Positions 1 to 8,408 of a stretch of DNA of 64,000 nucleotides are shown piece by piece. Positions within the stretch are counted from its first letter, which is position 1, and the number at the start of each line of letters is the position of its first letter. A program made the position numbers and the translations under genes. The DNA is from Bin87 sp965261195 (GTDB lineage: Bacteria; Chloroflexota; Dehalococcoidia; Lucifugimonadales; UBA3495). A model generated the notes under the pieces. It did not search any database. It saw nothing but the letters and a program-made list of their open reading frames with translations, and was not told where the DNA came from. Location of the stretch: positions 3,162,001-3,226,000 of the forward strand of contig OZ253455.1 of NCBI GenBank assembly GCA_965261195.1, in the 5' to 3' direction.

Positions 1-2
1 TT

Positions 3-1217
3 CCGATTGACTGTGTGCCGCGGGTGATGTCTGGGGCCGACTGGCGTCAGTTGGAGACGGGGCTTACGCAGCGGATTAAGGCATTGAACCGCTTTCTGGA
101 TGATGTTTACGGCGCGGGCCGGATAATTGCCGACGGCGTGATTCCCGCCGATATGGTGTATGAATGTCCGCAGTACCGGCTGGAAATGAGGGGGTACTCG
201 GCCCCGCATGGCACTTGGGTAGGAATCTGCGGCACCGACCTGGTGCGCACTAACGACGGGTTTCACGTGCTGGAAGACAACCTGCGGGTTCCATCGGGCG
301 TGTCGTATATGCTGGCGAACCGGAAGGCGGCCAAGGCGAGCCTGCGGCGTCTGTATCGTAGTTCGCGGGTGCGGGAAGTGGAGCATTACGGGCCGGCGCT
401 GCTGGCGACGCTGCGGGAGCTGGCGCCGAGCGGGCGTTCCGACCCCACCATCGCGCTGCTGACGCCCGGCGTGTACAACTCGGCGTTCTACGAGCATATG
501 TTTCTGGCCCACGAACTGGGCGCGGAGCTGGTGGAGGGCCGCGACCTGGTGGTCAACGACGGATTTGTCTATATGCGAACCACCACCGGTTTGCGGCGGG
601 TGGATGTAATTTACCGGCGGGTGGACGACGATTTCATCGACCCGCTGGTATTTCGCCCGGATTCAGTGCTGGGAGCGCCGGGCCTGATGGAGTCCTACCA
701 GCGGGGCAACGTAACCCTGGTCAACGCGCCGGGGACGGGAGTGGCGGACGACAAGAGCGTGTACGCCTACGTGCCGGACATGATTCGATACTACCTGAGC
801 GAGGAGCCGCTGCTGGCCAACGTTGAGACCTACCTTTGCCGTCGGCCCCAAGACCTGGAGTACACGCTGGACAACCTGCCGGACCTGGTGGTGAAGGAAG
901 TGGGCGGCTCCGGTGGCTACGGTATGCTGATTGGGCCGGCCGCCACGGCTGAGGAGCGCGCAGAGTATGCTCGTGGGATACTGGCTAATCCTGCGGGCTA
1001 CATCTCGCAGCCGACGCTGGCGCTGTCCCGGTCGCCGTGCCTCGTGGATGACCGCTTTGAGCCGCGCCACGTTGACCTGCGGCCGTTCATTCTGCACGGA
1101 CGGGAGACGCGCATCGTACCGGGGGCCTTCTGCCGGGTGGCGCTGCGTCGGGGCAGCCTGGTGGTGAATTCCAGCCAGGGCGGGGGCGGCAAGGATTTCT
1201 GGGTGCTGGAGGACTGA
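3..1217 (+). CDS. Circularly permuted ATP-grasp protein (DUF404/DUF407), 5' end outside window
   Basis: The reading frame is open from the window edge, and residues before the first possible start (GTG at 15) still match the family, so the true start lies upstream. The body matches the CP_ATPgrasp type 2 family, a predicted ATP-dependent carboxylate-amine ligase. A glycine-rich nucleotide-binding stretch, KEVGGSGGYGM, lies near residue 293 counted from position 15, and the C-terminus ends in SSQGGGGKDFWVLED. The family nearly always travels with an alpha-E (DUF403) protein, which follows after 4 bp here. The pair is thought to act in peptide-like bond formation or modification; the substrate is unknown. 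Family assignment is strong, function is inferred. Confidence 0.9.
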   Translation, partial: PIDCVPRVMSGADWRQLETGLTQRIKALNRFLDDVYGAGRIIADGVIPADMVYECPQYRLEMRGYSAPHGTWVGICGTDLVRTNDGFHVLEDNLRVPSGVSYMLANRKAAKASLRRLYRSSRVREVEHYGPALLATLRELAPSGRSDPTIALLTPGVYNSAFYEHMFLAHELGAELVEGRDLVVNDGFVYMRTTTGLRRVDVIYRRVDDDFIDPLVFRPDSVLGAPGLMESYQRGNVTLVNAPGTGVADDKSVYAYVPDMIRYYLSEEPLLANVETYLCRRPQDLEYTLDNLPDLVVKEVGGSGGYGMLIGPAATAEERAEYARGILANPAGYISQPTLALSRSPCLVDDRFEPRHVDLRPFILHGRETRIVPGAFCRVALRRGSLVVNSSQGGGGKDFWVLED

Positions 1218-1221
1218 CCGT

Positions 1222-2232
1222 ATGCTGGCTCGCAGCGCGCAGGGACTATATTGGATGGGGCGCTACCTGGAACGGGGGGAACGCCTGTGCAAGATGCTGG
1301 GTCTACAGTCGGACGCTCTGGTGGACCGGCCACTGCGGGAAATTCATTTTGGCTGGCGGCGCATTTACGGGAGCATCAACCGGCAGCCGCCCGGAGGTAT
1401 CCAGGAGTTTGACAGCGACGACTATACGCTGGCCGATTCCTACACGCTGGCCGACGACCTTACCTTTGAGCGGTCGAATCCCGATTCGGTGTGGAGTTGC
1501 CTGGTGTCGGGCCGCGAGAACGCCCGACAGATTCGCCACTGCATCAGCGGGGAGATGTGGACCCGTCTGAACTTGGCGTACCTGCGGGTACAGCAGTTGA
1601 GCATTCAGGACATCTGGCAAACCTCTCCGGAGAGCTTTTACGCAGAAACGGCGGCAGAGATTGGCGCCTTTGCGGGGGTGGCCGATTCCACCATGTACCG
1701 GGATGACGGCTGGCGTTTCATGCAACTGGGCCGTTTTATTGAGCGGGCGCAACTGGCGACGGCGCTGCTGCTGACGCAAATACCGGCCGGCGATTTTTCA
1801 GATGAGGACGGGGATGCAGACTCTGAAGAGGACTGGACGAGCCTGCTGCGGGTCTGCCACGCTTTGGAGGCATACAGCCGCTGGTACAGCGTGGCGGTGC
1901 AGCCGGAGCAGGCGCTGGACCTGCTGGTTACCGACCCGCTGCTGCCCGACTCGCTTTGCCGGTCGCTGGATATGGCGGCGGCAGAATTGGCCGGTATCAG
2001 TCCCGGCCCTGACGCAGCTACCTGCGCCGCGGTGCAGCAGTCGGCGGGCCGGCTGTGCGCGATGATTCACTATGAATGGCCGGAGCGGGCCGACCGCCGG
2101 GCACTGCTGGAGCGGGTGTACGTAGATTGCCGAGAGCTGCATCTGCTGGTGACGGCGGCTTATTTTGAGTACCCGGTGGAGAATTTGGGACGGGCTGATG
2201 ACGCCGGGCGACAAATCCAGACCCAGGGCTAG
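1222..2232 (+). CDS. Alpha-E domain protein (DUF403)
   Basis: The 336-residue all-helical protein begins MLARSAQGLYWMGRYLERGER, the typical opening of alpha-E proteins (about 310-330 aa), and a start at 1222 gives that exact N-terminus. The start lies 4 bp after the ATP-grasp stop codon, so the two are translationally linked. Alpha-E proteins are the constant partner of circularly permuted ATP-grasp enzymes in predicted peptide-ligase clusters. In many genomes a transglutaminase-like protein follows; here the next gene is unrelated and of lower GC, so the cluster ends at this gene. The biochemical role is not established. Confidence 0.9.
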   Translation: MLARSAQGLYWMGRYLERGERLCKMLGLQSDALVDRPLREIHFGWRRIYGSINRQPPGGIQEFDSDDYTLADSYTLADDLTFERSNPDSVWSCLVSGRENARQIRHCISGEMWTRLNLAYLRVQQLSIQDIWQTSPESFYAETAAEIGAFAGVADSTMYRDDGWRFMQLGRFIERAQLATALLLTQIPAGDFSDEDGDADSEEDWTSLLRVCHALEAYSRWYSVAVQPEQALDLLVTDPLLPDSLCRSLDMAAAELAGISPGPDAATCAAVQQSAGRLCAMIHYEWPERADRRALLERVYVDCRELHLLVTAAYFEYPVENLGRADDAGRQIQTQG

Positions 2233-2342
2233 ACAGCCTTCGTTACGGTTGTGCCTGACCGAACAAAATGATAATATCGCTCATGACCTTTTGATCAGCT
2301 TCTTGATCGGATACACAGCACAAAATGTAGATGGCGAGATGC

Positions 2343-4388
2343 ATGACTACTTTTACAATCGGGGACTTCTGGGACCGTAGGCTTGAAGGGTCGGTTCGAA
2401 ACGGCATGGCAGCGTTGATCCAAGGCTGGTCGTTCCAAGATCACGGACTCAAAACATTCAGAGAAGCGCCTCTCACATTGAGCAACGAGGTCGGGACCCA
2501 AGATGACCCTGCAGAGAGTTCCCTCCTGCTGGTTTCAGCACCAGGGGCCGTTGGTAAAACGACCCTTGCTAAGCAGATTGCATTTTCTACCGGCTCGGTT
2601 TACATAGACCTCTCCGAGGCGGCACCAGTTGGCGCCAATACGTTGATCGGGGGCATCGCCAACTCTGGACTATACCAAGATTGGGCCAACGGTTCGGTGG
2701 CAGTGTTGATCGATGGCTTAGATGAGGCTAGGCTGAAAGTTACGCAGGAGGCCTTTGATGCTTTCCTCATGGATGTTGCTGTCCAATCGGCGAACCGGAG
2801 TATGCCAACGGTGCTGTTCGGCCGTACTGGGGCAATCATACATGCATGGATCGTATTGACCGAAACCGCTAAGAACGTTCCGATCCTGGAGATCGGATAC
2901 TACGGTATTGAAGAGGCTGTAGACTTTGCAGAAGCAAGCCTTCGGGCGTCAAAATCCGACGACAGATTCCAAATTGTGGAGCGCGAAGCGGTGGTGCTAC
3001 TGTTGCAACAGCTTCGCGAACAGACCGAGAACGAAGCGGGTCGATTCGCCGGTTATGCTCCAGTACTTCAGGCCGTGGCGCAGCAGGTCGAATCCGAAAG
3101 CGATCCTCAATCGCTGATCTCACGAATAAACCGTGGCGAACAGTCTGTTACTTTGCACTCTATAGCGTCAGCACTGTTAGTCAGGGAACAAACTAAATTG
3201 CGTGGGCTACAACTGCAAGACCCCACGCTCATCGAAAGGTTGTATTCCCCTGGCGAACAACTCTCACGATTGGTCGCCTATGTGTACAGCGGTGCGCCAC
3301 CTCAACTTCCGCATATGAGCGCCGATGACGAACGTACGTACACGACTGCCTTGGAAACTTGGGTGCCTGAGCACCCCTTTTTGGACGGAGGCCGTGGTTT
3401 CTCATCAGCTGTTTTCGGAGCCATGATAGTGGCGAAGGCATTGACGAATCAGGAGACATCCGAAGCAGCGTTGCAAAAGGAGCTGGTGAGCGGTGCCGCG
3501 GCCAATCCATTTCTTTTCGATTTTTACACCGTGGAGGAAAATACGTTCATTCAACCAGGGCATATCGGGGCAGTATATGCTTCGCTACGAGCAAATCTTT
3601 CCTTGGGCGAATCGGCCAGCCTGTTCATATCTGGCCCCGATGCAGTTGAGGATGAAGACGACCTGAAAGCTGACGTAGATTTCGTCCTAGCAAAGCAAGA
3701 CGGCGACTCGCACGAGTTACTATTCGAAACTGATTCGGAAGGGACGATACGTTTGGGTGCCTACGTAGAAGATGTTGATATCATGATGCCATTGGCAAAG
3801 GTGGAAATCGGGCCGGGAACTGAGTCGGTGTTTGTGTCTCCAATTAACATCCAATGCAATGAACTCGCCATAAGCACCAACCGGGTGATAATTGAAAGTC
3901 CCGCTTTGCCCAACGATCAGAGGAATTCAGTTTATTTGGAAGCCAATGAACTTGACAATTCTTCCTCGCCCTCATCAGTTCATGTTCGACGAAGTATCGT
4001 GGAGGTTCATGCCTATTGGCCGGGTGTCCGCAATTACCCATGGACGCGGTACGCTTCGGCTCCCCTGCCTACCGAGGACCCACGAGTGGACGAAGCCCTG
4101 CGCAGACTTCGGCAGTTTGTAATAGTTTTCCGGTCACACGGCCGTGGACGTCTGGCGAGGTCCGCTCGGAAAATAGATAGCACTCGCATGATCAAAGGGT
4201 CCGGGCAGTTTGTGCTCAATCTCCTGAAACGCGAAGATATCGTATCCTTGGAAAATTCTAAGTATTTCTTGGATCCTGCTCGGCTTGCCGAGGTAACAGG
4301 CACCACGTACGCTGATTGCGCCGCACGTCGGTTTGAACAAAAAGCTGTCGATTTCATTCAGGCAGCTCTTGAAGCCTCACATTCGTAA
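2343..4388 (+). CDS. Large P-loop NTPase, STAND/NACHT-like, unknown function
   Basis: The protein has about 681 residues. A Walker A motif, PGAVGKTTLAKQ, lies near residues 67-78 and a Walker B, VAVLIDGLDEA, near 119-129. The LIDGLDEA form is typical of STAND/NACHT-type NTPases. The remaining 500 residues have no motif I recognise and no clear TPR, LRR or WD repeats. The ATG at 2343 is preferred over 2331 because a GGCGAG stretch sits just upstream of it. The gene is lower in GC than its neighbours and sits beside a transposon pile, which suggests acquisition by transfer. A role in defence or signalling is possible for this class but nothing here proves it. Confidence 0.7.
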   Translation: MTTFTIGDFWDRRLEGSVRNGMAALIQGWSFQDHGLKTFREAPLTLSNEVGTQDDPAESSLLLVSAPGAVGKTTLAKQIAFSTGSVYIDLSEAAPVGANTLIGGIANSGLYQDWANGSVAVLIDGLDEARLKVTQEAFDAFLMDVAVQSANRSMPTVLFGRTGAIIHAWIVLTETAKNVPILEIGYYGIEEAVDFAEASLRASKSDDRFQIVEREAVVLLLQQLREQTENEAGRFAGYAPVLQAVAQQVESESDPQSLISRINRGEQSVTLHSIASALLVREQTKLRGLQLQDPTLIERLYSPGEQLSRLVAYVYSGAPPQLPHMSADDERTYTTALETWVPEHPFLDGGRGFSSAVFGAMIVAKALTNQETSEAALQKELVSGAAANPFLFDFYTVEENTFIQPGHIGAVYASLRANLSLGESASLFISGPDAVEDEDDLKADVDFVLAKQDGDSHELLFETDSEGTIRLGAYVEDVDIMMPLAKVEIGPGTESVFVSPINIQCNELAISTNRVIIESPALPNDQRNSVYLEANELDNSSSPSSVHVRRSIVEVHAYWPGVRNYPWTRYASAPLPTEDPRVDEALRRLRQFVIVFRSHGRGRLARSARKIDSTRMIKGSGQFVLNLLKREDIVSLENSKYFLDPARLAEVTGTTYADCAARRFEQKAVDFIQAALEASHS

Positions 4389-4585
4389 TCCCCAAGAAGT
4401 TTGGACACTTGGTGGGCTTCACAAACTCGGCGTTCCGTCTGCCGTTTGGGGTCTTCCCGGCGGGTTGCGGGCAACTCCCGCGGGTACATTCTCATGGTGG
4501 GTGTTTCTGCTTCGGGGTTGCTATGTGTTCACAGCCAAGTGTCCGGCAGTGGTGAACCTCGGCCCATAACGCGTCCATACGGGAC

Positions 4586-4804
4586 TCATGCCTCGTAGCA
4601 GGCTACCCGGTGTCCCGGCCGCCTTCTCCTCCTGCGGAGGGTGCGGATCGTTGAGGCATCTTTCGGTAGCCATCGGACACCGGTCGTAGAAGCGGCACCT
4701 GGGCGCAGGGTCAATGGGCAGGGACAAGTCGCCCTGGATGTTCGGGCGTTCACGGCGACGCAGCGGGTCGGGGACGGACACCGCCGAAAGGAGCGCCCTG
4801 GTAC
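4586..4804 (-). pseudogene. C-terminal remnant of oligopeptide/dipeptide ABC transporter ATPase (OppD/DppD/OppF type)
   Basis: The minus strand encodes TRALLSAVSVPDPLRRRER, then IDPAPRCRFYDRCPMATERC. This is the signature C-terminal region of peptide ABC transporter ATPases (TRALLSAVP...P.GCRFH.RCP.A...C). After EEKAA the frame shifts by one base and resumes as GHRVACYEA followed by TGA at 4586-4588, the usual C-terminus of the family. The upstream ATPase domain is absent: the fragment stops where the left end of an IS630-type element begins (about 4801). It is a truncated, frameshifted relic. Confidence 0.85.
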
Positions 4805-4997
4805 TCAATCAATCTTGGAATTGCAGGGATAGAGGTGGTGCAGTTTGGCTTGGGCGTCGTGGGTGCTGAACCGCCAGTTGATGGTGGCTCCCGCCGCATT
4901 GCGCGCGGCCTCATAGGCGTTGATGGCTCGTTGCCGGGCAGTCTCGTCGGGATTACGCCCCTGGAGACCGGCCCGGGTCAACACGCTGAACTCGATC
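4805..4997 (-). pseudogene. IS630-family transposase, C-terminal fragment
   Basis: Translation on the minus strand gives IEFSVLTRAGLQGRNPDE, then ATINWRFSTHDAQAKLHHLY and a TGA stop at 4805-4807. This aligns residue for residue with the C-terminus of the transposase encoded at 52031-53148 (IELSVFSRGCLNRRISDE, then SVIDWRFSTQDARSKLQHIY). The glutamate in IEFSV is the third residue of the DDE triad; the two aspartate-containing segments have been lost. The fragment ends abruptly at the IS66 left inverted repeat at 4998. Confidence 0.85.
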
Positions 4998-6449
4998 GTA
5001 ACTGTTCAGAGTTGGTGAGGTGGATTGGCCGATAGGGGTCCTGGGAGCCTTGCGCTGCCGGTGGTGGTTGTGTCATATAGTGGGTATGGATACGGAAATT
5101 GACCTCCAGACTGCCGACCGGGATGCCCTGATTGCCAGCATTGTCCGGCAGCAAGCCATCATCGTCCGGCAACAGGCGATCATCGAACGGTTGGAGAAAC
5201 GGATTGGCCAATTGGAGGGGCCGGCCAAGCCAAGCGGCTCGGGTCGGATGCCCGGTCTGAAGCCCAAAGCCGCCCGGAAACCGGCCCAGCCCAAAGGGCC
5301 ACGCCAGCGCCGTCCCCACGGGTTCGCCCGCACCCGCATGACGCCGACCCAGCGGGTGGAGCACGCGTTGGAACAGTGCCCCGACTGCGGGACTCAGCTG
5401 GCCGGCGGCTGGACCCAGCGCACTCGGGAAGTCATTGACTTGCCCCAAGTTCCGGTGCAGGTAACCGAGCACGCTTACATCGCCCGTACCTGCCCGGGCT
5501 GCCGACGCCGCTGTGTGCCACCGGCGCAACTGGACGGCGTGGCGCTGGGGCGGCAGCGTCTGGGGATCAACGTGATGAGCCTGATTGCCGCCCTGCGGGA
5601 GGAGGCCCGGCTGCCCTTCCGCACCATCCGGTGGTACCTGGGCGCCGTGCATGGGCTGCGCCTCAGCACGGGCGCCATCGTGGACGCCACCCGAAAAGTG
5701 GCGGGCAAAGGGCAGCGCAAGCTGGCCGATATAGTGGAACGGATCCGAGGCAGTCCGGTGGTGTATGCCGACGAAACGGGTTGGCGGGAGAACGGCAACA
5801 ACGGCTACGTCTGGACCTTCAGCACTCCCGCCGAGCGGTACTTCCTGCGACGGGGTCGGGGCAAGGCGGTGGTGGATGAAGTCCTGGGCGAGGAGTTCTC
5901 CGGTGTGCTGGTCAGCGATTTCTACGCCGCCTACCACCACTACGACGGTCCCAAGCAACGCTGCTGGGCTCATCTGCTGCGGGACATCCACGACCGGCGT
6001 ACTCTCTACCCTGAGGACGCGCCACTGGCACGGTGGGCCGACGCCGTCCATAGTCTCTATGTCCAGGCCAAGGCCTTCACGCACCCGTCGGGGCAGCAAC
6101 GGCGCATTGCCCAACTGGCCCTGGAACAACGACTGCTGTCCATCTGCCAGCCGTTCCTCGACGACCCATCGGCAACCCAGGCCAAGCTATGCCGACGCAT
6201 TGAACGCCACGTCAAAGAGCTCTTCGTCTTCGTGGCTGAACCGGCAGCGCCGCCGAACAATAACGCCGCCGAACGCAGCCTGCGTCCGGTAGTGGTCAGC
6301 CGGAAGATCAGTGGTGGCACGCGCTCAAACCAGGGCACTGCAACCAAGATGACGCTGGCGTCAATCTTCGGCACCTGGCGGGCCCAGGGCTTGAACCCCC
6401 TCACCGCCTGCCGACAATTACTCACTTCCCCTCAACCCTGAACAGTTAC
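4998..6449 (+). mobile_element. IS66-family insertion sequence, copy 1
   Basis: The 1452-bp element is bounded by imperfect inverted repeats. The left end is GTAACTGTTCAGAGTTGG and the right end, reverse complemented, is GTAACTGTTCAGGGTTGAGG. It carries only the TnpC-type transposase; the TnpA and TnpB accessory genes of classical IS66 are absent. The 8-bp flanks differ (ACTCGATC and TCCAGTGC), so there is no target duplication, in keeping with a deletion in the surrounding IS630. A near-identical copy in the opposite orientation lies at 13794-15224. Confidence 0.9.
5086..6441 (+). CDS. IS66-family transposase (TnpC type)
   Basis: The ATG at 5086 (MDTEIDLQTADRD) is preferred over an upstream ATG at 5020 because the intervening residues read through the terminal repeat region. 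Domains in order: a coiled-coil-like N-terminus with the repeated unit IVRQQAI, a proline- and arginine-rich linker, a zinc ribbon (CPDCG...CPGCR), and the DDE IS66 core. The catalytic region is visible as VYADETGWREN, VSDFYAAYHHYDG with CWAHLLRD, and NNNAAERSLRPVVVSRK. The gene is intact. It differs from copy 2 mainly by one extra 7-residue tandem unit (IVRQQAI) near residue 25. It may be able to mobilise the MITEs in this window in trans. Confidence 0.95.
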   Translation: MDTEIDLQTADRDALIASIVRQQAIIVRQQAIIERLEKRIGQLEGPAKPSGSGRMPGLKPKAARKPAQPKGPRQRRPHGFARTRMTPTQRVEHALEQCPDCGTQLAGGWTQRTREVIDLPQVPVQVTEHAYIARTCPGCRRRCVPPAQLDGVALGRQRLGINVMSLIAALREEARLPFRTIRWYLGAVHGLRLSTGAIVDATRKVAGKGQRKLADIVERIRGSPVVYADETGWRENGNNGYVWTFSTPAERYFLRRGRGKAVVDEVLGEEFSGVLVSDFYAAYHHYDGPKQRCWAHLLRDIHDRRTLYPEDAPLARWADAVHSLYVQAKAFTHPSGQQRRIAQLALEQRLLSICQPFLDDPSATQAKLCRRIERHVKELFVFVAEPAAPPNNNAAERSLRPVVVSRKISGGTRSNQGTATKMTLASIFGTWRAQGLNPLTACRQLLTSPQP

Positions 6450-6786
6450 TCCAGTGCGTGTGTCCGGCGGGGGCTGTGCTGCACGCGAAGGCGATCAGGT
6501 GCGCTTCCTGCTGGCCGTCCAGCTTGCGCTCCCGGCCCGGCCGCGGTCGGTCATTGATGGCGGCCCCCAGTCCTGCTGCCACGAACCGTTTCCGCACTCT
6601 GGCAACGGTTGCAGCGTTGATCAAGAGCCCACCGGCTAGCTCACCGTCCCGAAGTCCGGCATCCGCTTGGAGCAGCGCCAGCGCCCGCTGGACGGTGCGG
6701 ACTGACGACTGGCCCCGCTGGGAAACCTCATTGAGACGGGAACGGTCGGATTCAGTCAGTTTGACTTTATACTTGATGGCAGCCAT
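6450..6786 (-). pseudogene. IS630-family transposase, N-terminal fragment
   Basis: The fragment begins MAAIKYKVKLTESDRSRLNE and carries the helix-turn-helix region of an IS630-type transposase (DGELAGGLLINAATVARVRK). It is clearly homologous to the first 115 residues of the transposase at 52031-53148. The homology stops at GHTHW, where the IS66 right end begins; the few residues beyond that are IS66 sequence. No catalytic residues remain. Confidence 0.85.
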
Positions 6787-6864
6787 GGCTGGGCACCTCC
6801 TCGCAGAAAGATCATACCCCAGTATGGCTGCCTTCTAATATTATTACAAATCTATCTGGGAACG

Positions 6865-6977
6865 GTAACTGTTCACGTTTGAGGGGACGGGTCGGCTTGC
6901 AAAGCAAATTCCGTGCTTGGCCACCCGTCCACAACCAGTCGGAAAAGCCGAAGATCCCCTCAAGTCTGAACAGTTAC
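6865..6977. mobile_element. MITE of IS66 type, copy C (113 bp) with 8-bp target duplication
   Basis: The element runs from GTAACTGTTCACGTTTGAGG to CCCTCAAGTCTGAACAGTTAC (last 20 bases counted). It is flanked on both sides by the 8-bp direct repeat TGGGAACG (6857-6864 and 6978-6985). Removing the element and one repeat restores the right end of the IS630 copy. Its termini match the ends of the IS66 elements and of the two MITEs at 28.8-29.0 kb, and it is inverted relative to those two. It has no coding capacity, so it is a non-autonomous derivative. Confidence 0.9.
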
Positions 6978-6991
6978 TGGGAACGGTACTA

Positions 6992-7400
6992 GCACCAAAG
7001 GTTCGTAGCAAGTCGTATGCACTACCATTCGGAACACACGCCAGTCCTCAGTTCCAAACCCGTAGCGCCAAGCCCGGTATAGGCCGGCAATGCTTCAGAC
7101 CGTAAAAGCCGTTTCGCAAATGGTGTGCTGGCGCCGCCGGAGCCTTTTGACCCTGGAGAGGGCGATGAGTGCTGGATAACTGTGGGTCGCTGTTCACCCA
7201 CAATCGTGGGCATTTCTAGAGTCTGCCCGTCCGGCGCATCATTGCGGCTCAAGCCAACGAACGTTCGCGGCGTCAATACCGGGCCGTTGCGCGCCTTGCT
7301 GCACACGCCTACAATGGCGGCGCAAGCATAGTTCCCACAATATCGACGGTCCCACCATACCGGCGGCAGCAATGCCCGGCATTCATAAGGAGAATGTTTC
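6992..7400. other. Intergenic region, no gene recognised
   Basis: About 410 bp separate the transposon pile from the SMP-30 gene. The only long reading frame (minus strand, overlapping the start of the SMP-30 gene) has no recognisable family, an odd composition and no ribosome binding site. I see no RNA gene. The last 20 bp contain the AGGAGA ribosome binding site of the next gene. Confidence 0.5.
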
Positions 7401-8303
7401 ATGCCTATTGAAAAGTTAGCTCCGGCTCTGGACAACATCATTGACGCGGACGCTCCCATTGAGGAGCATGGCTCCGGATATGGCGGCGGCGAAGGGCCCG
7501 CCGAAGGGCCGGTGTGGTGGAGCGACGGCGGCTACCTGCTGTTCAGCGACATCCACAACGACCGTCGGATGCGCTACACCCCGGGCAGCGACGTTACCGT
7601 GGACGCCGAGGGCGTTAATCGGCACAACGGTCTGACGCGCGACCAGCAGGGCCGCCTGATTGCCGCCGAGCACGACGGCCGCCGGGTGAGCCGCCTCGAA
7701 GCCGACGGCTCAACGACTGTCCTCGCTAACCAATTCCAGGGGCGGCAGCTGAACCGCCCCAACGACGTGGTGGTGAAATCCGACGGCAGCATCTACTTCA
7801 CCGACCCGTGGACGGCCCGTCGTCCCCGCGAGCAGTGGGAGCAGACCATCTCCGGCGTCTTTCGGCTGTCCGCCGACCTGGGTACGCTGACGTTGCTGGT
7901 GGCCGACTTCGTGGTGCCCAACGGCCTGGCCTTCTCGCCCGACGAGAGCATTCTGTACGTGAACGACTCGCGCCGGGGCATCATTCGCGCCTTCGACGTG
8001 CAGGACGACGGCACCGTATCGCTGGCAACCCAGCGCCTGTTCGCCGATATGCGCGGCGAGCGCGAGGGCGTGCCCGATGGTATGAAGGTGGACGTTGAGG
8101 GCAACGTGTACTGCGGCGGCGCGGGCGGTTTGCACATTATGAACGCGGGCGGCGAGACGCTGGGCATCGTGGTGCACGGCCAGCCGGCCACCACCAACCT
8201 GTGCTTCGGCGGCGCCGACTGGAAGACGCTGTACTTCACCAGCCGCAACACCGTGGGCAGCGTACCGGTCAAGATTGCCGGCCTGCCGGTTCCGGCGAAG
8301 TAG
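7401..8303 (+). CDS. SMP-30/gluconolactonase/LRE family protein
   Basis: The 300-residue beta-propeller protein has the family landmarks EGPAEGPVWWSDGGYLLFSD near residue 31, NGLTRDQQGRLIAAEH, LNRPNDVVVKSDGSIYFTDP and PNGLAFSPDESILYVNDS. Members are metal-dependent lactonases acting on sugar lactones or related esters. The metal ligands are expected at the first Glu, the Asn of NRPNDV and the Asp of SPDES, all present. AGGAGA lies 7 bp before the ATG. No signal peptide is seen, so it is probably cytoplasmic. The gene stands alone; the substrate cannot be told from the sequence. Confidence 0.9.
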   Translation: MPIEKLAPALDNIIDADAPIEEHGSGYGGGEGPAEGPVWWSDGGYLLFSDIHNDRRMRYTPGSDVTVDAEGVNRHNGLTRDQQGRLIAAEHDGRRVSRLEADGSTTVLANQFQGRQLNRPNDVVVKSDGSIYFTDPWTARRPREQWEQTISGVFRLSADLGTLTLLVADFVVPNGLAFSPDESILYVNDSRRGIIRAFDVQDDGTVSLATQRLFADMRGEREGVPDGMKVDVEGNVYCGGAGGLHIMNAGGETLGIVVHGQPATTNLCFGGADWKTLYFTSRNTVGSVPVKIAGLPVPAK

Positions 8304-8408
8304 TCCGATATAGTCGCAATTCGGGGGTGAATCAAGGTTTGCCCCCGTTGGCGGACGGCCGGCGCCGGTGTTCAGGTCGCGTCCGGGAGCGGCGTGATAC
8401 AATGCTGC

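Larger units (their letters stand above)
4801..6991 (-). mobile_element. IS630-family element, interrupted by IS66 and by a MITE
   Basis: Both termini match the intact IS630 copy at 52023-53230. The left end begins GTACTCAATCAATCT. The right end reads TATCTGGGAACG, then a MITE insertion, then GGTAC at 6985-6989 followed by TA. The transposase C-terminus (4805-4997) and N-terminus (6450-6786) flank an IS66 element. Compared with the intact copy, about 590 bp of transposase between the two halves are missing, so the IS66 arrival or a later event deleted the middle. The element is dead. Confidence 0.85.

Noticed and set aside
4978..6129. 383-codon frame antisense to the IS66 transposase (also 14159-15376)
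   Set aside because: Same shadow effect; appears in both IS66 copies because the copies are near identical.
4990..6457. 8-bp target duplication for IS66 copy 1 (and for copy 2 at 13786-15232)
   Set aside because: The flanking 8-mers differ in both cases, also when tested for an inversion between the two copies.
7022..7459. 145-codon minus-strand frame upstream of the SMP-30 gene
   Set aside because: It overlaps the start of a solid gene, has no ribosome binding site, no known family and composition unlike the real genes.
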